64,000 nucleotides of DNA from Streptococcus suis (GTDB taxonomy: Bacteria > Bacillota > Bacilli > Lactobacillales > Streptococcaceae), in contig NZ_JAGFUX010000001.1 of the NCBI RefSeq assembly GCF_017601095.1, positions 1-64,000 of the forward strand, in the 5' to 3' direction. Position 1 is the stretch's first letter; every line of letters begins with the position of its first letter. The position numbers and the translations under genes were made by a program. Under the pieces are notes generated by a model. It made no database searches and was not told the origin of the DNA. It saw only the letters and a list, made by a program, of their open reading frames with translations. Below, piece by piece: positions 33,381 to 43,560 of this stretch.

Positions 33381-34640
33381 ATGCATCAAATTACTTGTCC
33401 GCATTGCTCTACTATTTTTACTGTCAATGAAACTGAGTATAGTCAACTCTTGGCCCAGGTACGTGGTGCGGAGTTTGATAAGGAAATCCACGATCGCTTG
33501 GAGCGAGAACGGGAATTATTGTCCCAGAGGGCTGAAAATGATTTACAGGCCAAACTGGGTGATAAAGATAGGGAAATCCTTGAACTGACTGCAAGGTTGG
33601 ACAAGCTGGCTAGTCAGTCGGAACTTGAAATTAGCTCTGCTATGTCCAAAAAAAACCAAGAAATCCAAGAACTCAAGGCTCAATTGGGGCAAATTGAGCT
33701 AACCAAGGAGTTGGAGTTGCAGCAGGCGGTGGCTCAGGTGGAGAAGGAGCGTGACGCGGCTCAGAATGCTTTGGCGGTGCAGGAGCAGAAGCAGGAATTG
33801 GCGCTGGCGACCACCCGTCAGGAGTACGAGGTGCGGCTCAAGGCGGCGGATGAGCAGGTGGAATTTTACAAAAATTTCAAGGCCCAGCAATCGACCAAGG
33901 CGATCGGCGAGAGTTTGGAGCTCTATGCCGAGGCGGAGTTTAATAAGGTGCGGCAGTTGGCCTTTCCAAATGCTTATTTTGAGAAGGATAATCAGGTGTC
34001 GGCGCGTGGCTCCAAGGGCGATTACATTTATCGGGAGCTGGACGAGAATGGGGTGGAAATCATCTCCATTATGTTTGAGATGAAGAACGAGGCGGACCAT
34101 ACGGTCAAGAAGCACAAGAACGAGGACTTTTTCAAGGAACTGGATAAGGACCGTCGGGAGAAGGACTGTGAGTATGCGGTTTTGGTGACCATGTTGGAGG
34201 CGGACAATGACTACTACAACACGGGTATCGTGGATGTCAGTCACAAGTACGAGAAGATGTACGTGGTCCGTCCCCAGTTCTTTATTCAGTTGATAGGGCT
34301 TTTGCGAAATGCTGCGCTCAATAGCTTGAAGTACAAGCAGGAGTTGGCTTTGGTCAGAGAACAGCATATCGATATTACCCATTTTGAAGAAGATTTGGCG
34401 ACCTTCAAAACGGCCTTTGCTAAGAACTACCAGTCAGCCAGCACCAATTTCCAAAAGGCTATTGATGAAATCGACAAGGCAATCAAGCGAATGGAGGCAG
34501 TCAAGGCAGCCCTGACTACCAGCGAAAACCAGCTACGACTGGCTAACAATAAGCTGGAGGATGTTTCTGTCAAAAAATTAACTCGCAATAACCCTACGAT
34601 GAAGGCCAAGTTTGAGGCCTTGAAGGGGGAAAACCAATGA
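33381..34640 (+). CDS. DUF2130 coiled-coil protein with N-terminal zinc ribbon
   Basis: 419 residues from ATG 33381 (GGAAAGGAA upstream). It begins with CPHCSTIF, a zinc-ribbon half, then a long charged coiled coil (~40-190). The DUF2130 domain contains KGDYIYRELDENGVEI, FEMKNEADHT and a DKDRREKDCEYAVLVT block, resembling a PD-(D/E)XK-like core (E-x-K in FEMKNE). Function unknown. The 33.7-34.2 kb part is more G-rich than its neighbours. Confidence 0.8.
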   Translation: MHQITCPHCSTIFTVNETEYSQLLAQVRGAEFDKEIHDRLERERELLSQRAENDLQAKLGDKDREILELTARLDKLASQSELEISSAMSKKNQEIQELKAQLGQIELTKELELQQAVAQVEKERDAAQNALAVQEQKQELALATTRQEYEVRLKAADEQVEFYKNFKAQQSTKAIGESLELYAEAEFNKVRQLAFPNAYFEKDNQVSARGSKGDYIYRELDENGVEIISIMFEMKNEADHTVKKHKNEDFFKELDKDRREKDCEYAVLVTMLEADNDYYNTGIVDVSHKYEKMYVVRPQFFIQLIGLLRNAALNSLKYKQELALVREQHIDITHFEEDLATFKTAFAKNYQSASTNFQKAIDEIDKAIKRMEAVKAALTTSENQLRLANNKLEDVSVKKLTRNNPTMKAKFEALKGENQ

Positions 34641-34867
34641 ACACCATTGACCTAAATCTGCCTGTGGCAGAGATTATCCACCAGCACCCAGAAGTCAAGG
34701 ATATACTGGTAGAGTTTGGTTTCAAGCCCTTGGCTAACCCAGCTATGCTCAACACTGTTGGTAAGGTGACCAGTCTGAAGACAGGCTCCAAGATGACCAA
34801 GATTCCGTTAGACCGCATTCAACAGGTCTTGGAATGTAACGGCTATGAGGTAATAGGAGGAGAATAA
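34637..34867 (+). CDS. DUF1858 domain protein
   Basis: 76 residues (IDLNLPVAEIIHQHPEVKDI, FGFKPLANPAM). DUF1858 proteins usually accompany or are fused to DUF438/hemerythrin proteins and ScdA-like iron-sulphur repair factors. It overlaps the DUF2130 gene by 4 bases and the next gene by 1, so it is translationally coupled. Confidence 0.85.
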   Translation: MNTIDLNLPVAEIIHQHPEVKDILVEFGFKPLANPAMLNTVGKVTSLKTGSKMTKIPLDRIQQVLECNGYEVIGGE

Positions 34868-36192
34868 TGACAGACCAACGGATTGACATTTTGAAGAATA
34901 TTCTCTTGGACCTGCACAATGGTGCTAGTCCAGAGTCTGTTCAGGACCAGTTTAATCAGCATTTTACGGGTGTTTCTGCCCTTGAAATCTCTTTAATGGA
35001 GCATGAGCTCATGTCTAGCGACACGGGTATCACTTTTGAAGATGTCATGAGCCTTTGTAATATCCACGCCAACCTCTTCAAAGGAGCCATTGCAGATGTG
35101 GAAGTGGCGGATATGGACCAGGAAGGACACCCGGTTTATGTCTTCAAGCAGGAAAACCTGGCACTGCGGGCAGCTCTCTTACGCATCCGCCGAATCATTG
35201 ACCAGTATGAGCAGACAGAGGAAGAGGAGCTGAAAGACCAGCTCCTGCAAGGTTTGACACGCCAGTTTGGCCTCCTCGGTCAGTTTGAAAACCACTACAC
35301 TCGCAAGGAAAAAGTCTTCTTTCCGATTATGGAGCGGTACGGTCATGATGCACCGCCCAAGGTCATGTGGGGTGTGGACGATGAGATTCGCGACCTCTTC
35401 AAAACGGCTCGTAAAACCCTTAACACAGGCGACATAGCGGCAACAAAAGTCCATTTTGAAACCTTTGCCAAGGAATTCGAGGAGATGATTTTCAAGGAAG
35501 AGGCCATCCTTCTCATGATTTTATTGGAGACATTCACTCAGGATGACTGGCTTCAAGTGGCAGCGGATAGCGAGGCCTACGGCTACGCCATTGTCAAGCC
35601 GACAGCCAAGTGGGTGCCCCATCGGGAGTTTTTTGGAGAAATAGCAGAGCAGGAAGCAGATTCTGTTTCTTCGCAGCTAGCAGGACCAAATCAGCAGATT
35701 ATCGACACGCCAGAAGGCCAGTTTACCATTACCTTCACACCCAAGGAAAAGTCAGAAACTGTTCAGGACAGAACCAGTCCGCAGACCTTCGGCAACGGTT
35801 ACTTGTCTGTCGAACAGGCCAATCTCATTCTCAATCATTTACCGCTGGAACTCACCTTTGTCAACATGGATGACATTTTCCAATACTACAATGATAGCCA
35901 CCCTGTTGAAGACATGATTTTCAAACGAACGCCAAGCCAGATTGGACGTCATGTGGAGCTCTGCCATCCTCCCAAAATAGTAGACAAGGTCAAGAAGATT
36001 TTTGACTTGCTTCGCACAGGGCAAAAAGACCAGGTCGCCATGTGGTTCAAGTCCGAGAGCATGGGCAAATTTGTCTATGTGGTCTATAAGGCAGTGCGTG
36101 ATGACCAAGGAGAGTTTCAAGGCGTTTTGGAGTATGTTCAGGATATTCAACCATTTTTTGAGATTGATAGCGATTTTCATCGGGATATCTAA
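34867..36192 (+). CDS. DUF438 protein with hemerythrin-like and PAS domains
   Basis: 441 residues. An N-terminal DUF438 domain (~1-75) is followed by a hemerythrin-like helical bundle (~95-225; [24 protein letters not shown], His/Glu metal ligands) and a C-terminal PAS domain (~310-430; [15 protein letters not shown]). The arrangement suggests a di-iron redox or nitric-oxide-sensing protein working with the DUF1858 partner. It ends in a strong terminator. Confidence 0.85.
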   Translation: MTDQRIDILKNILLDLHNGASPESVQDQFNQHFTGVSALEISLMEHELMSSDTGITFEDVMSLCNIHANLFKGAIADVEVADMDQEGHPVYVFKQENLALRAALLRIRRIIDQYEQTEEEELKDQLLQGLTRQFGLLGQFENHYTRKEKVFFPIMERYGHDAPPKVMWGVDDEIRDLFKTARKTLNTGDIAATKVHFETFAKEFEEMIFKEEAILLMILLETFTQDDWLQVAADSEAYGYAIVKPTAKWVPHREFFGEIAEQEADSVSSQLAGPNQQIIDTPEGQFTITFTPKEKSETVQDRTSPQTFGNGYLSVEQANLILNHLPLELTFVNMDDIFQYYNDSHPVEDMIFKRTPSQIGRHVELCHPPKIVDKVKKIFDLLRTGQKDQVAMWFKSESMGKFVYVVYKAVRDDQGEFQGVLEYVQDIQPFFEIDSDFHRDI

Positions 36193-36199
36193 ATCATAC

Positions 36200-36228
36200 A
36201 GGACCGCCCACAAGTGCGGTCCTTTGTG
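36200..36228 (+). terminator. Terminator before truB
   Basis: AGGACCGC (36200-36207) pairs with GCGGTCCT (36216-36223), then TTGTGTT. The truB -10 box starts 2 bp beyond it. Confidence 0.75.
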
Positions 36229-36241
36229 TTATAATGGGAAC
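36227..36241 (+). promoter_or_regulatory. truB promoter, apparently leaderless
   Basis: An extended -10, TGTTATAAT (TATAAT 36230-36235), lies only 6 nt before ATG 36242. Transcription should therefore begin at or beside the start codon, and no ribosome site is present. Confidence 0.6.
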
Positions 36242-37120
36242 ATGATTTCAGGAATTATTAACGTAAAAAAAGAGGCGGGGATGACCTCGCACGATGTTGT
36301 ATTTAAGCTCCGCAAGATTTTGCAGGAGAAGAAGATTGGACATGGTGGGACCTTGGATCCCGATGTGACAGGCGTTCTGCCCATCGCAGTCGGTAAGGCC
36401 ACGCGTATGATTGAGTACATGCAGGAAGAGGGAAAGATTTACGAGGGGGAGATTACCCTTGGCTTCTCAACCACGACAGAAGATGGATCGGGTGATATCA
36501 TCGAGCGGACACCCGTTTGGGAAATAGCAGAGCAGGCAGTTGATGAGGCCATGACTAGTTTTGTTGGCACCATTACCCAGATTCCGCCTATGTACTCTGC
36601 TGTCAAAGTAAACGGCCGCAAGCTCTATGAGTACGCACGGACGGGTGAAGAAGTCGAACGTCCCCAACGCCAAATCGATGTTTATAGTTTTGAACGAACC
36701 AGCCCGATTGAATTAGCAGATGACTGTGCTCGATTTACTTTCCGAGTTCGCTGTGGTAAGGGCACCTATGTCCGTACCCTGTCTGTTGACCTAGGTGCTA
36801 AGTTGGGCTATGCTAGCCATATGTCCAAGCTGGAGCGAACAGGTTCCGCAGGCATGAGCCTGACAGACGCCCTAACAATCGAGGAAATTGCTGAAAAGGT
36901 TGCCCAAGACGATTTTTCCTTCCTCCGTCCAATAGAGCAGGGAATTGGTGACCTGCCAGTCTTGGAATTAACGGCTGCTCAGGTAACAGAAGCCCAGTTC
37001 GGTCGCTTTATTGCATTGGACAGTCAGGCAGAACTGCTGGCAGGATTTTGTGACGGAAAATTAGTCGCTATTCTTGAAAAACGAGACCAGCTCTACAAAC
37101 CACGCAAGGTCTTTATCTAG
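36242..37120 (+). CDS. truB: tRNA pseudouridine-55 synthase TruB
   Basis: 292 residues. It isomerises U55 in the T-loop of tRNAs. Catalytic Asp39 is in [33 protein letters not shown] and [16 protein letters not shown] are standard TruB blocks; a PUA-like C-terminus follows. The start ATG 36242 gives the usual N-terminus ([20 protein letters not shown]). truB-ribF order is the common Gram-positive arrangement. Confidence 0.96.
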   Translation: MISGIINVKKEAGMTSHDVVFKLRKILQEKKIGHGGTLDPDVTGVLPIAVGKATRMIEYMQEEGKIYEGEITLGFSTTTEDGSGDIIERTPVWEIAEQAVDEAMTSFVGTITQIPPMYSAVKVNGRKLYEYARTGEEVERPQRQIDVYSFERTSPIELADDCARFTFRVRCGKGTYVRTLSVDLGAKLGYASHMSKLERTGSAGMSLTDALTIEEIAEKVAQDDFSFLRPIEQGIGDLPVLELTAAQVTEAQFGRFIALDSQAELLAGFCDGKLVAILEKRDQLYKPRKVFI

Positions 37121-37153
37121 GGAAAGTCCCTAGACTATGGTAGAATGATAGAC

Positions 37154-38074
37154 ATGAAAATTAACTACATTAAAAATTACACAGAATTAAACAATCAGCC
37201 TGAAACTGTACTAGTTCTAGGCTATTTTGACGGTCTGCATCTTGGACACAAGGCCCTACTTGACCGAGCACGGCAGGTGGCAGACCAGAGAGGTTTGACA
37301 GTGACAGTACTGACCTTCCCCGAATCACCTCGACTGGCTTTTGCCCGCTTCAGCCCAGACCTCTTACTACACCTGACCAGTCAGGACAAGCGGTATGAAC
37401 TCATGGAGAGCTACGGGGTGGATTTCCTCTATCTGACCGATTTCACCAGTGATTTTGCTAGCAACACACCGGAGCAGTTTTTGGAACGCTACATCAAAGG
37501 TCTCAACGCTCGGGTTTTGGTGGCAGGTTTTGATTATCATTTTGGGAATTGCAGAGCTGATGTGACAGACTTGACTGCCTTGTTTGATGGGCAAGTCGAG
37601 ATTGTTGAGGAAGTACAGGTGGCAGGAGAGAAGGTTTCTTCCACCCGCATCCGTCAGGCCATTCAAGCAGGTCGGGTCAAGGAAGTCAATCAACTCCTGG
37701 GCTACACATTTTCAACAGAAGGTATCGTGGTCCATGGAGATGCCAGAGGGCGAACGATTGGCTATCCAACCGCAAACTTAACACCTTTTGACCGTGTTCA
37801 TCTTCCTTCAGACGGAGTCTATGTGGCCGATGTTGAAGTCAATGGTCAGACCTATCGGGCCATGGCCAGCGTCGGAAAAAATGTGACCTTTGACGGTACA
37901 GAAATGCGGATTGAGGCCCATATTTTCAACTTTGACCGCTTTATTTACGGTGAAAAAATTTCAATTTATTGGTTGGAAAAAATACGAGATATGGTAAAAT
38001 TTGATGGCATAGATAGTTTAATGGATCAGATGAAAGAAGATGAGAAAGTAGCTCTGCATTGGGAGGGAACATGA
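37154..38074 (+). CDS. ribF: Bifunctional riboflavin kinase / FAD synthetase RibF
   Basis: 306 residues. The N-terminal FAD synthetase domain has LGYFDGLHLGHKALL and SSTRIRQAI; the C-terminal flavokinase has GYPTANL and an EAHIFNF block. It makes FMN and FAD from riboflavin. ATG 37154 gives the usual start; an extended -10 (TGGTAGAAT, 37138-37146) lies 7 nt before it, so this gene too may be leaderless. It overlaps the channel gene by 4 bases. Confidence 0.95.
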   Translation: MKINYIKNYTELNNQPETVLVLGYFDGLHLGHKALLDRARQVADQRGLTVTVLTFPESPRLAFARFSPDLLLHLTSQDKRYELMESYGVDFLYLTDFTSDFASNTPEQFLERYIKGLNARVLVAGFDYHFGNCRADVTDLTALFDGQVEIVEEVQVAGEKVSSTRIRQAIQAGRVKEVNQLLGYTFSTEGIVVHGDARGRTIGYPTANLTPFDRVHLPSDGVYVADVEVNGQTYRAMASVGKNVTFDGTEMRIEAHIFNFDRFIYGEKISIYWLEKIRDMVKFDGIDSLMDQMKEDEKVALHWEGT

Positions 38075-38805
38075 TCAAGCGCTTGATATCTCATCCGCGT
38101 TATGAACCGATGGTGACCTTTTTTGCTATCTGTTATATTTTGCTCCTAGTCGGTGAATTTTTTTCATGGTTTTCAGCGACTAGTTTTTTCTATAAGGGCT
38201 TGGATCTGATTTTCTGGGGGATTTTTGTATTTGATTATCTAGCCAATCTCTTTTACGCCAGTAATCGGAAAGAATATGCGAAAAGTCATATTTTTGATCT
38301 AATAGCCATTTTGCCTTTTGATCAACTCTTTGGCTTCTTACAATTAGGCAGAATTGCTCGTTTGTTCCGTCTTTTGCGCTTAACCAGGGTTATCGCCTTG
38401 TCCAATCGATTTTGGGATACCATCAAAAAACTTCTACAGACCAATGGTTTGTACAAGATTTTGATTTTGAATATTTCAGCAGTCCTGATTTCAAGCCTTC
38501 TCTTGTCTATATTGGAGCAAAAATCGATTTTTGACTCACTTTGGTGGTCCATTGTAACGATGACAACCGTTGGCTATGGCGATATTGTGCCGCAAGATGC
38601 CATTTCAAAAGCTATCGCAATAGTTTTGATGCTGGTAGGTATCTGTACCTTTGGTATGGTCACCTCGACCATCACACGTTTTTTTACAGAAAATGAAAAA
38701 GATACCAAGATTGATTTATTAATAGAAAAATTAGAAAATCAGGAACAAATCTTGAAAGAGCTTTCAGATAAGTTGGATAAAATGACAGAAATTGACGGAA
38801 ATTAG
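38071..38805 (+). CDS. Voltage-gated-type potassium channel
   Basis: 244 residues. Several membrane helices with a basic voltage-sensor-like S4 (LGRIARLFRLLRLTRVIAL) and the K+ selectivity filter TVGYGD (~residue 166) before the last helix. The C-terminus is a short coiled coil, probably for tetramer assembly. ATG 38071 overlaps the ribF stop (ATGA) with GGGAGGG upstream. Confidence 0.88.
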   Translation: MIKRLISHPRYEPMVTFFAICYILLLVGEFFSWFSATSFFYKGLDLIFWGIFVFDYLANLFYASNRKEYAKSHIFDLIAILPFDQLFGFLQLGRIARLFRLLRLTRVIALSNRFWDTIKKLLQTNGLYKILILNISAVLISSLLLSILEQKSIFDSLWWSIVTMTTVGYGDIVPQDAISKAIAIVLMLVGICTFGMVTSTITRFFTENEKDTKIDLLIEKLENQEQILKELSDKLDKMTEIDGN

Positions 38806-38893
38806 TGAAAATTACTCGGTTTTTATTGAATTTTCTAGAAATATGGGGTATAATGATATGTGAGAACGATTAAGTGGAAAGGGGTGAATGTTG

Positions 38894-39295
38894 ATGATTA
38901 CGTTATTTTTATCGCCAAGCTGTACGAGCTGTCGTAAAGCACGTGCCTGGCTGACCAATCATCAAGTTCCGTTTACTGAGCATAATATTATGACCAGTCC
39001 CCTGACTGCGGCTGAATTAAAAACCATCTTATCTTTGACAGAAAATGGGACGGATGATCTCATTTCGACGCGCTCCAAGGTTTTCCAAAAACTAAATATC
39101 GATGTCGAAGAGTTATCAGTATCAGAACTGATTCATTTGATTGAAACCTATCCCAGTCTTCTTCGTCGTCCGATTATTTTGGATGATAAGCGGATGCAGA
39201 TTGGATTTAACGAAGATGAGATTCGTGCCTTTTTACCGCGTAATTACCGAAAACAAGAGTTGAAAAATGCTACTTTGCGAGCAGAAATTGGATAA
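38894..39295 (+). CDS. spx: Spx/ArsC-family regulator
   Basis: 133 residues. Spx binds the RNA polymerase alpha C-terminal domain and reprograms transcription under thiol stress. The redox switch CTSC is near residue 10 ([17 protein letters not shown]); [20 protein letters not shown] is the conserved C-terminal block. ATG 38894 is chosen because GGAAAGGGG ends 9 nt upstream; ATG 38888 would leave only 3 nt. Streptococci have two Spx paralogues; which one this is cannot be decided here. Confidence 0.9.
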   Translation: MITLFLSPSCTSCRKARAWLTNHQVPFTEHNIMTSPLTAAELKTILSLTENGTDDLISTRSKVFQKLNIDVEELSVSELIHLIETYPSLLRRPIILDDKRMQIGFNEDEIRAFLPRNYRKQELKNATLRAEIG

Positions 39296-39303
39296 GGAAC
39301 GAT

Positions 39304-39582
39304 ATGAACAAACAATATTCATATCCGCTTGATATGATGTGGAGCACCGAGGAGATTTCCTCCGTGCTTTCTTTTTTGAATCAAGTGGAGGCAGCCTATG
39401 AGGGTGGCACTCAAGCAGAAGCCCTGCTGACTAGCTACTCAGTTTTTAAAAAAGTAGTGCCAAGTAAGGCACAGGAAAAACAAATCGATCGGGAATTTCA
39501 AGAGTCATCAGGTTACTCAACCTATCAAGCTGTGAAAATGGCCAAGGAGAAAGGGAGAGGAGTTGTTCGACTTGGAAACTAA
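39304..39582 (+). CDS. UPF0223 family protein
   Basis: 92 residues ([20 protein letters not shown] ... [14 protein letters not shown]), a small conserved Firmicutes family of unknown function, often found between spx-like and inositol-phosphatase genes. It overlaps the next gene. Confidence 0.88.
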   Translation: MNKQYSYPLDMMWSTEEISSVLSFLNQVEAAYEGGTQAEALLTSYSVFKKVVPSKAQEKQIDREFQESSGYSTYQAVKMAKEKGRGVVRLGN

Positions 39583-40345
39583 GCTAAAATTTGCCCAAGA
39601 AATAGTTTTAAAGGCTGGGAAATGGCTACGTGAGCATATGAACCAGCAGGTGGAAATTGCTGAAAAAGCAGATTTTAAAGATTTGGTGACAAACTTTGAT
39701 CAGTTTATTCAGGAACAATTGAGCCAGGACATCTTACAAGCCTATCCTTTGGATGCCATTTTAGGGGAGGAGTCACAGGAACATATCTCCATTTCCAAAG
39801 GCTGCGTCTGGGTCTTGGATCCGATTGATGGAACGACAAATTTTATTGCCCAGCAGACTGATTTTTGCATCCTACTTGCCTATTTTGAACAAGGGGTAGG
39901 ACAGTTTGCCCTGCTTTACAATGTCATGGAGGACCAGCTGATTTGGGGCGGGGGAAAATTTCCAGTTTTCCTCAATGATCAGCCTCTTTTAGCCTATCAA
40001 AAAGGGGAACTCAAGCGTTCCTTACTGGGATTGAATGCTGAACTCTTTGCATCAAATGCCTTCGGATTGGCCCGATTGGCGAATCAATTTTTGGGGACAC
40101 GATCCTATGGTAGCGCTGGCATTAGTTTTTCTTATGTATTAGAAGGGCGGTTAGTTGCCCATGCCTCTTATCTATACCCATGGGACTATGCCGTTGCCGC
40201 TATTTTAGGACCCAAGCTCGGTTATGAATTGTTGAGTTTGGAAAATAGCAAACCAAGATTTGAAGGAAGAGAGTATGTTCTTTTTCTTCCCAGTCTTCTG
40301 AAAGATGAAATCACAGGATATTTAGACGAATGGAATTACCAGTAG
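39572..40345 (+). CDS. Inositol monophosphatase family protein
   Basis: About 257 residues. Li-sensitive phosphatase motifs: LGEESQEH (metal Glu), [15 protein letters not shown] (DPIDGT) and the C-terminal [12 protein letters not shown] (WD). It may act on inositol phosphate, NADP or a sugar phosphate. The start is a TTG: 39572 has AGGAG 9 nt upstream, while TTG 39563 abuts it. It overlaps both neighbours. Confidence 0.88.
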   Translation: METKLKFAQEIVLKAGKWLREHMNQQVEIAEKADFKDLVTNFDQFIQEQLSQDILQAYPLDAILGEESQEHISISKGCVWVLDPIDGTTNFIAQQTDFCILLAYFEQGVGQFALLYNVMEDQLIWGGGKFPVFLNDQPLLAYQKGELKRSLLGLNAELFASNAFGLARLANQFLGTRSYGSAGISFSYVLEGRLVAHASYLYPWDYAVAAILGPKLGYELLSLENSKPRFEGREYVLFLPSLLKDEITGYLDEWNYQ

Positions 40346-41634
40346 AATTTAGAAAAAAGTATGAAACCTTGTTAGGGGCTGACTCAGAAAATTTTTTCCA
40401 AAGTTTTGATGAGCCAGCTGTTTCAGCATTTCGGATTAACCCCTTGAAAGCTCATATTCCAAACTTTTCGGACAAGATTCCGAATTTGGAATGGTCTTAT
40501 TACGGAAAAGTGAGTGGTAAAAGCTGGGAGCATGTAGCTGGTTTAGTCTATTCACAAGAGCCAGCTGCACAAATTGTTGGTCAAGTGGCTCAACCTCAAC
40601 CAGGCATGAAGGTTTTGGACCTGGCTGCTGCACCTGGTGGCAAATCTACCCATCTCCTTTCCTATCTGAAAAATACTGGCCTGCTTGTAAGCAATGAAAT
40701 TTCTCAGAAACGATCCAAAATTCTTGTCGAAAATATCGAACGATTTGGTGCTCGAAATGTCGTTGTGACCAATGAATCCGCTGACCGACTTGCTCGGGTA
40801 TTTCCCAAGTTCTTTGACCTGATTGTTCTGGATGCGCCATGTTCAGGAGAGGGCATGTTCCGTAAGGATCCTGCTGCTATACAGTATTGGGATAGCGACT
40901 ATCCAAGTCAGTGTGCTGTTTTACAAAAGGAAATTTTAGAATCGGCACTCGAAATGTTAGCGCCTGGCGGTCAATTGGTCTATTCGACATGTACCTGGTC
41001 ACCTGAAGAAAACGAAGAAGTTGTTGCCTGGTTGTTGGAAGAATACCCCTTGCATTTACTTCCCGTTGAAAAAATCAATGGCATGGTGGAAGGGATTGCC
41101 TTTCCAGAAACGGCTCGTATGTATCCCCATCACTTTAAGGGAGAAGGACAATTTGTAGCCAAGTTCCAATTAGACCAAGAAGGGAAAACAAAGAAAATAA
41201 AAGCCGGCAAGTCAAATCTAAAGCCAGAACAGAAGCAGTTGTGGCTGGATTTTGCCAAAAAACATCTGGCGGTTGACCTAACCGGAACCTTGCAAGTCTT
41301 TGGAGATCATCTATATCTGTTACCAGATGGACTGCCAGATTTATCCAAACTCAAACTGGCAAGAAATGGTCTGCATCTAGGTGTTTTTAAAACCAAACGA
41401 TTTGAACCTTCTTTTGCTTTAGGACTTGCATTGTTGCCACATGAGGTGAAGAATAGCGTCCAGATTAGTCAGGAATCTTTTGTGGACTATGTTGCAGGAC
41501 AGCCCTTAGCTGTCTCTAAAGAATTGCCTAACGGATGGTACCAAGTTGTCATTCAGGGAAATGGGTTTGGATTCGCAAAGATCGTCTCAGGAACCCTTAA
41601 AAATAACTTTCCAAAAGGGCTTCGTTTTTCGTAA
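40330..41634 (+). CDS. RsmF-like rRNA m5C methyltransferase (RsmB/NOP family)
   Basis: 434 residues. The SAM-binding motif is VLDLAAAPGGKSTHLL; motif IV DAPCSGEGMFRKDP and motif VI STCTWSPEENE supply the two catalytic cysteines of RNA m5C methyltransferases. The C-terminal part is a RsmF-type RNA-binding module. Substrate is likely 16S rRNA. It overlaps the phosphatase gene by 16 bases. Confidence 0.9.
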   Translation: MELPVEFRKKYETLLGADSENFFQSFDEPAVSAFRINPLKAHIPNFSDKIPNLEWSYYGKVSGKSWEHVAGLVYSQEPAAQIVGQVAQPQPGMKVLDLAAAPGGKSTHLLSYLKNTGLLVSNEISQKRSKILVENIERFGARNVVVTNESADRLARVFPKFFDLIVLDAPCSGEGMFRKDPAAIQYWDSDYPSQCAVLQKEILESALEMLAPGGQLVYSTCTWSPEENEEVVAWLLEEYPLHLLPVEKINGMVEGIAFPETARMYPHHFKGEGQFVAKFQLDQEGKTKKIKAGKSNLKPEQKQLWLDFAKKHLAVDLTGTLQVFGDHLYLLPDGLPDLSKLKLARNGLHLGVFKTKRFEPSFALGLALLPHEVKNSVQISQESFVDYVAGQPLAVSKELPNGWYQVVIQGNGFGFAKIVSGTLKNNFPKGLRFS

Positions 41635-41770
41635 GAATGAGCAGAAATATTTTGCATGTTAGTTGGTTATATGTTATATTGGTTTTGTGGAAATTTATTG
41701 TAAAATAACCTGAAAAATAGAGTAAAATTACAGTCAAATTTTCACTGAAAAATGTAAAGGAAACATAGAA

Positions 41771-42640
41771 ATGAAAAAAAAGCATAAGCTTGGTCTTGCT
41801 GCCCTATTATTGACAGCAAGTCTCTCATTATCTGCCTGTTCAGCTTGGATTGACCGAGGTGAATCCATTACTGCTGTTGGTTCGACTGCCTTGCAACCTT
41901 TGGTAGAAGCAGCCGCAGATGAATTTGGTTCAACCAATCTTGGAAAGTCTGTCAATGTCCAAGGGGGTGGTTCGGGTACAGGATTATCTCAGGTACAGTC
42001 AGGAGCTGTACAAATTGGTAACTCTGATGTTTTTGCAGAAGAGAAGGATGGGATTGATGCATCTGCCTTGGTGGATCACCAGGTAGCAGTTGCTGGATTG
42101 GCTGTTATTGTCAACGAAGAAGTTACAGTTGATGATGTGACAACTGAAGACTTACGTAAAATTTTTACAGGTGAGATTTCAAATTGGAAAGAACTCGGTG
42201 GTGAGGATTTGGAGATAACAATCATTAACCGTGCAGCAAGTTCTGGATCTCGTGCCACTTTTGATAACATCATCATGAATGGTGAGAAAGCGATTCAAAG
42301 TCAGGAGCAGGATTCAAGTGGAATGGTTAAATCTATTGTCAGTCAAACTCCAGGGGCTATATCGTATCTTGCTTTCGCTTATCTTGATGAAAGTGTGCAA
42401 ACTATAAAATTAAATGGTTTTGAACCAACTACTGAAAATGTTACAACCAATGATTGGCCAATTTGGTCATACGAACACATGTACACCAAAGGGGAACCTA
42501 CCGACTTAACCAAAGAGTTTTTGGAATACATGATGTCTGATGAAGTCCAGTACGGTATTGTTGAGAGTATGGGATACATCTCTATCCATGATATGAAGGT
42601 AGAGAAATCTGTTGATGGTACTGTCACAGTTAAGGAGTAG
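41771..42640 (+). CDS. pstS: Phosphate-binding lipoprotein PstS
   Basis: 289 residues with lipobox LSLSACS, so anchored at the outer face. Phosphate-site blocks: [48 protein letters not shown]. It captures phosphate for the Pst transporter. It has its own upstream gap (41635-41770) and starts the pstSCAB-B2-phoU operon; AAAGGAAAC precedes ATG. Confidence 0.95.
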   Translation: MKKKHKLGLAALLLTASLSLSACSAWIDRGESITAVGSTALQPLVEAAADEFGSTNLGKSVNVQGGGSGTGLSQVQSGAVQIGNSDVFAEEKDGIDASALVDHQVAVAGLAVIVNEEVTVDDVTTEDLRKIFTGEISNWKELGGEDLEITIINRAASSGSRATFDNIIMNGEKAIQSQEQDSSGMVKSIVSQTPGAISYLAFAYLDESVQTIKLNGFEPTTENVTTNDWPIWSYEHMYTKGEPTDLTKEFLEYMMSDEVQYGIVESMGYISIHDMKVEKSVDGTVTVKE

Positions 42641-42642
42641 AA

Positions 42643-43560
42643 ATGAACAATCAAAAACTTGCAAAAGAATTGAGTTCGCCTTCTAAAAACTCTCGCTTAG
42701 AGAAATTTGGTAAGGTTCTCACCTTCCTTTGCTTATCACTTATTGTGTTTATCGTTGCAATGATTTTGATATTCGTTGCACAACGTGGTCTATCCACTTT
42801 CTTTGTGGATGGTGTTAGCATTACAGATTTCTTATTCGGTACCAAATGGGAACCAAGTTCCAAGATCTTTGGTGCCCTTCCAATGATTTCAGGTTCCTTC
42901 ATCGTTACCATTCTTTCGGCAGTTATTGCAACGCCGATTGCCATTGGTGCAGCTGTCTTTATGACGGAAATTTCACCAAAACATGGAGCCAAGATTCTAC
43001 AACCTGTTATCGAATTGCTAGTAGGGATTCCATCGGTTGTTTATGGATTTATCGGCTTGCAAATTGTCGTTCCGTTTGTTCGTTCAATCTTTGGCGGAAC
43101 TGGTTTTGGTATTTTGTCTGGTGTCTTCGTACTTTTTGTCATGATTTTACCGACAGTTACCTTTATGACAGTAGATAGTTTACGTGCAGTACCACGTCAC
43201 TATCGTGAAGCAAGTTTAGCCATGGGTGCAACTCGTTGGCAAACCATTTGGCGTGTTATCCTAAATGCTGCCAAACCAGGTATTTTTACCGCAGTTATCT
43301 TTGGTATGGCTCGCGCCTTTGGTGAAGCCTTAGCCATTCAAATGGTCGTAGGTAACTCGGCTGTTATACCAACATCATTGACAACCCCAGCTGCGACTCT
43401 AACATCCGTTTTGACCATGGGTATTGGTAACACAGTAATGGGTACAGTTCAAAACAACGTTCTTTGGTCTCTTGCCTTGGTACTCTTGGTGATGAGTCTG
43501 GTATTCAATATGGTTATGAAATTTATTACAAGAGAGGGTAAGAAAAACTATGCACGCTAA
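42643..43560 (+). CDS. pstC: Phosphate ABC permease PstC
   Basis: 305 residues, six membrane helices, with the inner-membrane coupling loop REASLAMGATRWQTIWRVIL. It pairs with PstA to form the channel. It begins 2 bp after pstS and overlaps pstA by 11 bases. Confidence 0.95.
   Translation: MNNQKLAKELSSPSKNSRLEKFGKVLTFLCLSLIVFIVAMILIFVAQRGLSTFFVDGVSITDFLFGTKWEPSSKIFGALPMISGSFIVTILSAVIATPIAIGAAVFMTEISPKHGAKILQPVIELLVGIPSVVYGFIGLQIVVPFVRSIFGGTGFGILSGVFVLFVMILPTVTFMTVDSLRAVPRHYREASLAMGATRWQTIWRVILNAAKPGIFTAVIFGMARAFGEALAIQMVVGNSAVIPTSLTTPAATLTSVLTMGIGNTVMGTVQNNVLWSLALVLLVMSLVFNMVMKFITREGKKNYAR

Noticed and set aside
33699-34382. Long minus-strand frame inside the DUF2130 gene
   Set aside because: It is a composition artefact of the G-rich coding region; the translation is low-complexity Leu/His-rich sequence.
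36002-36241. Long N-terminal extension of truB
   Set aside because: This stretch is the other frame of the DUF438 gene plus its terminator. TruB homology begins at ATG 36242.
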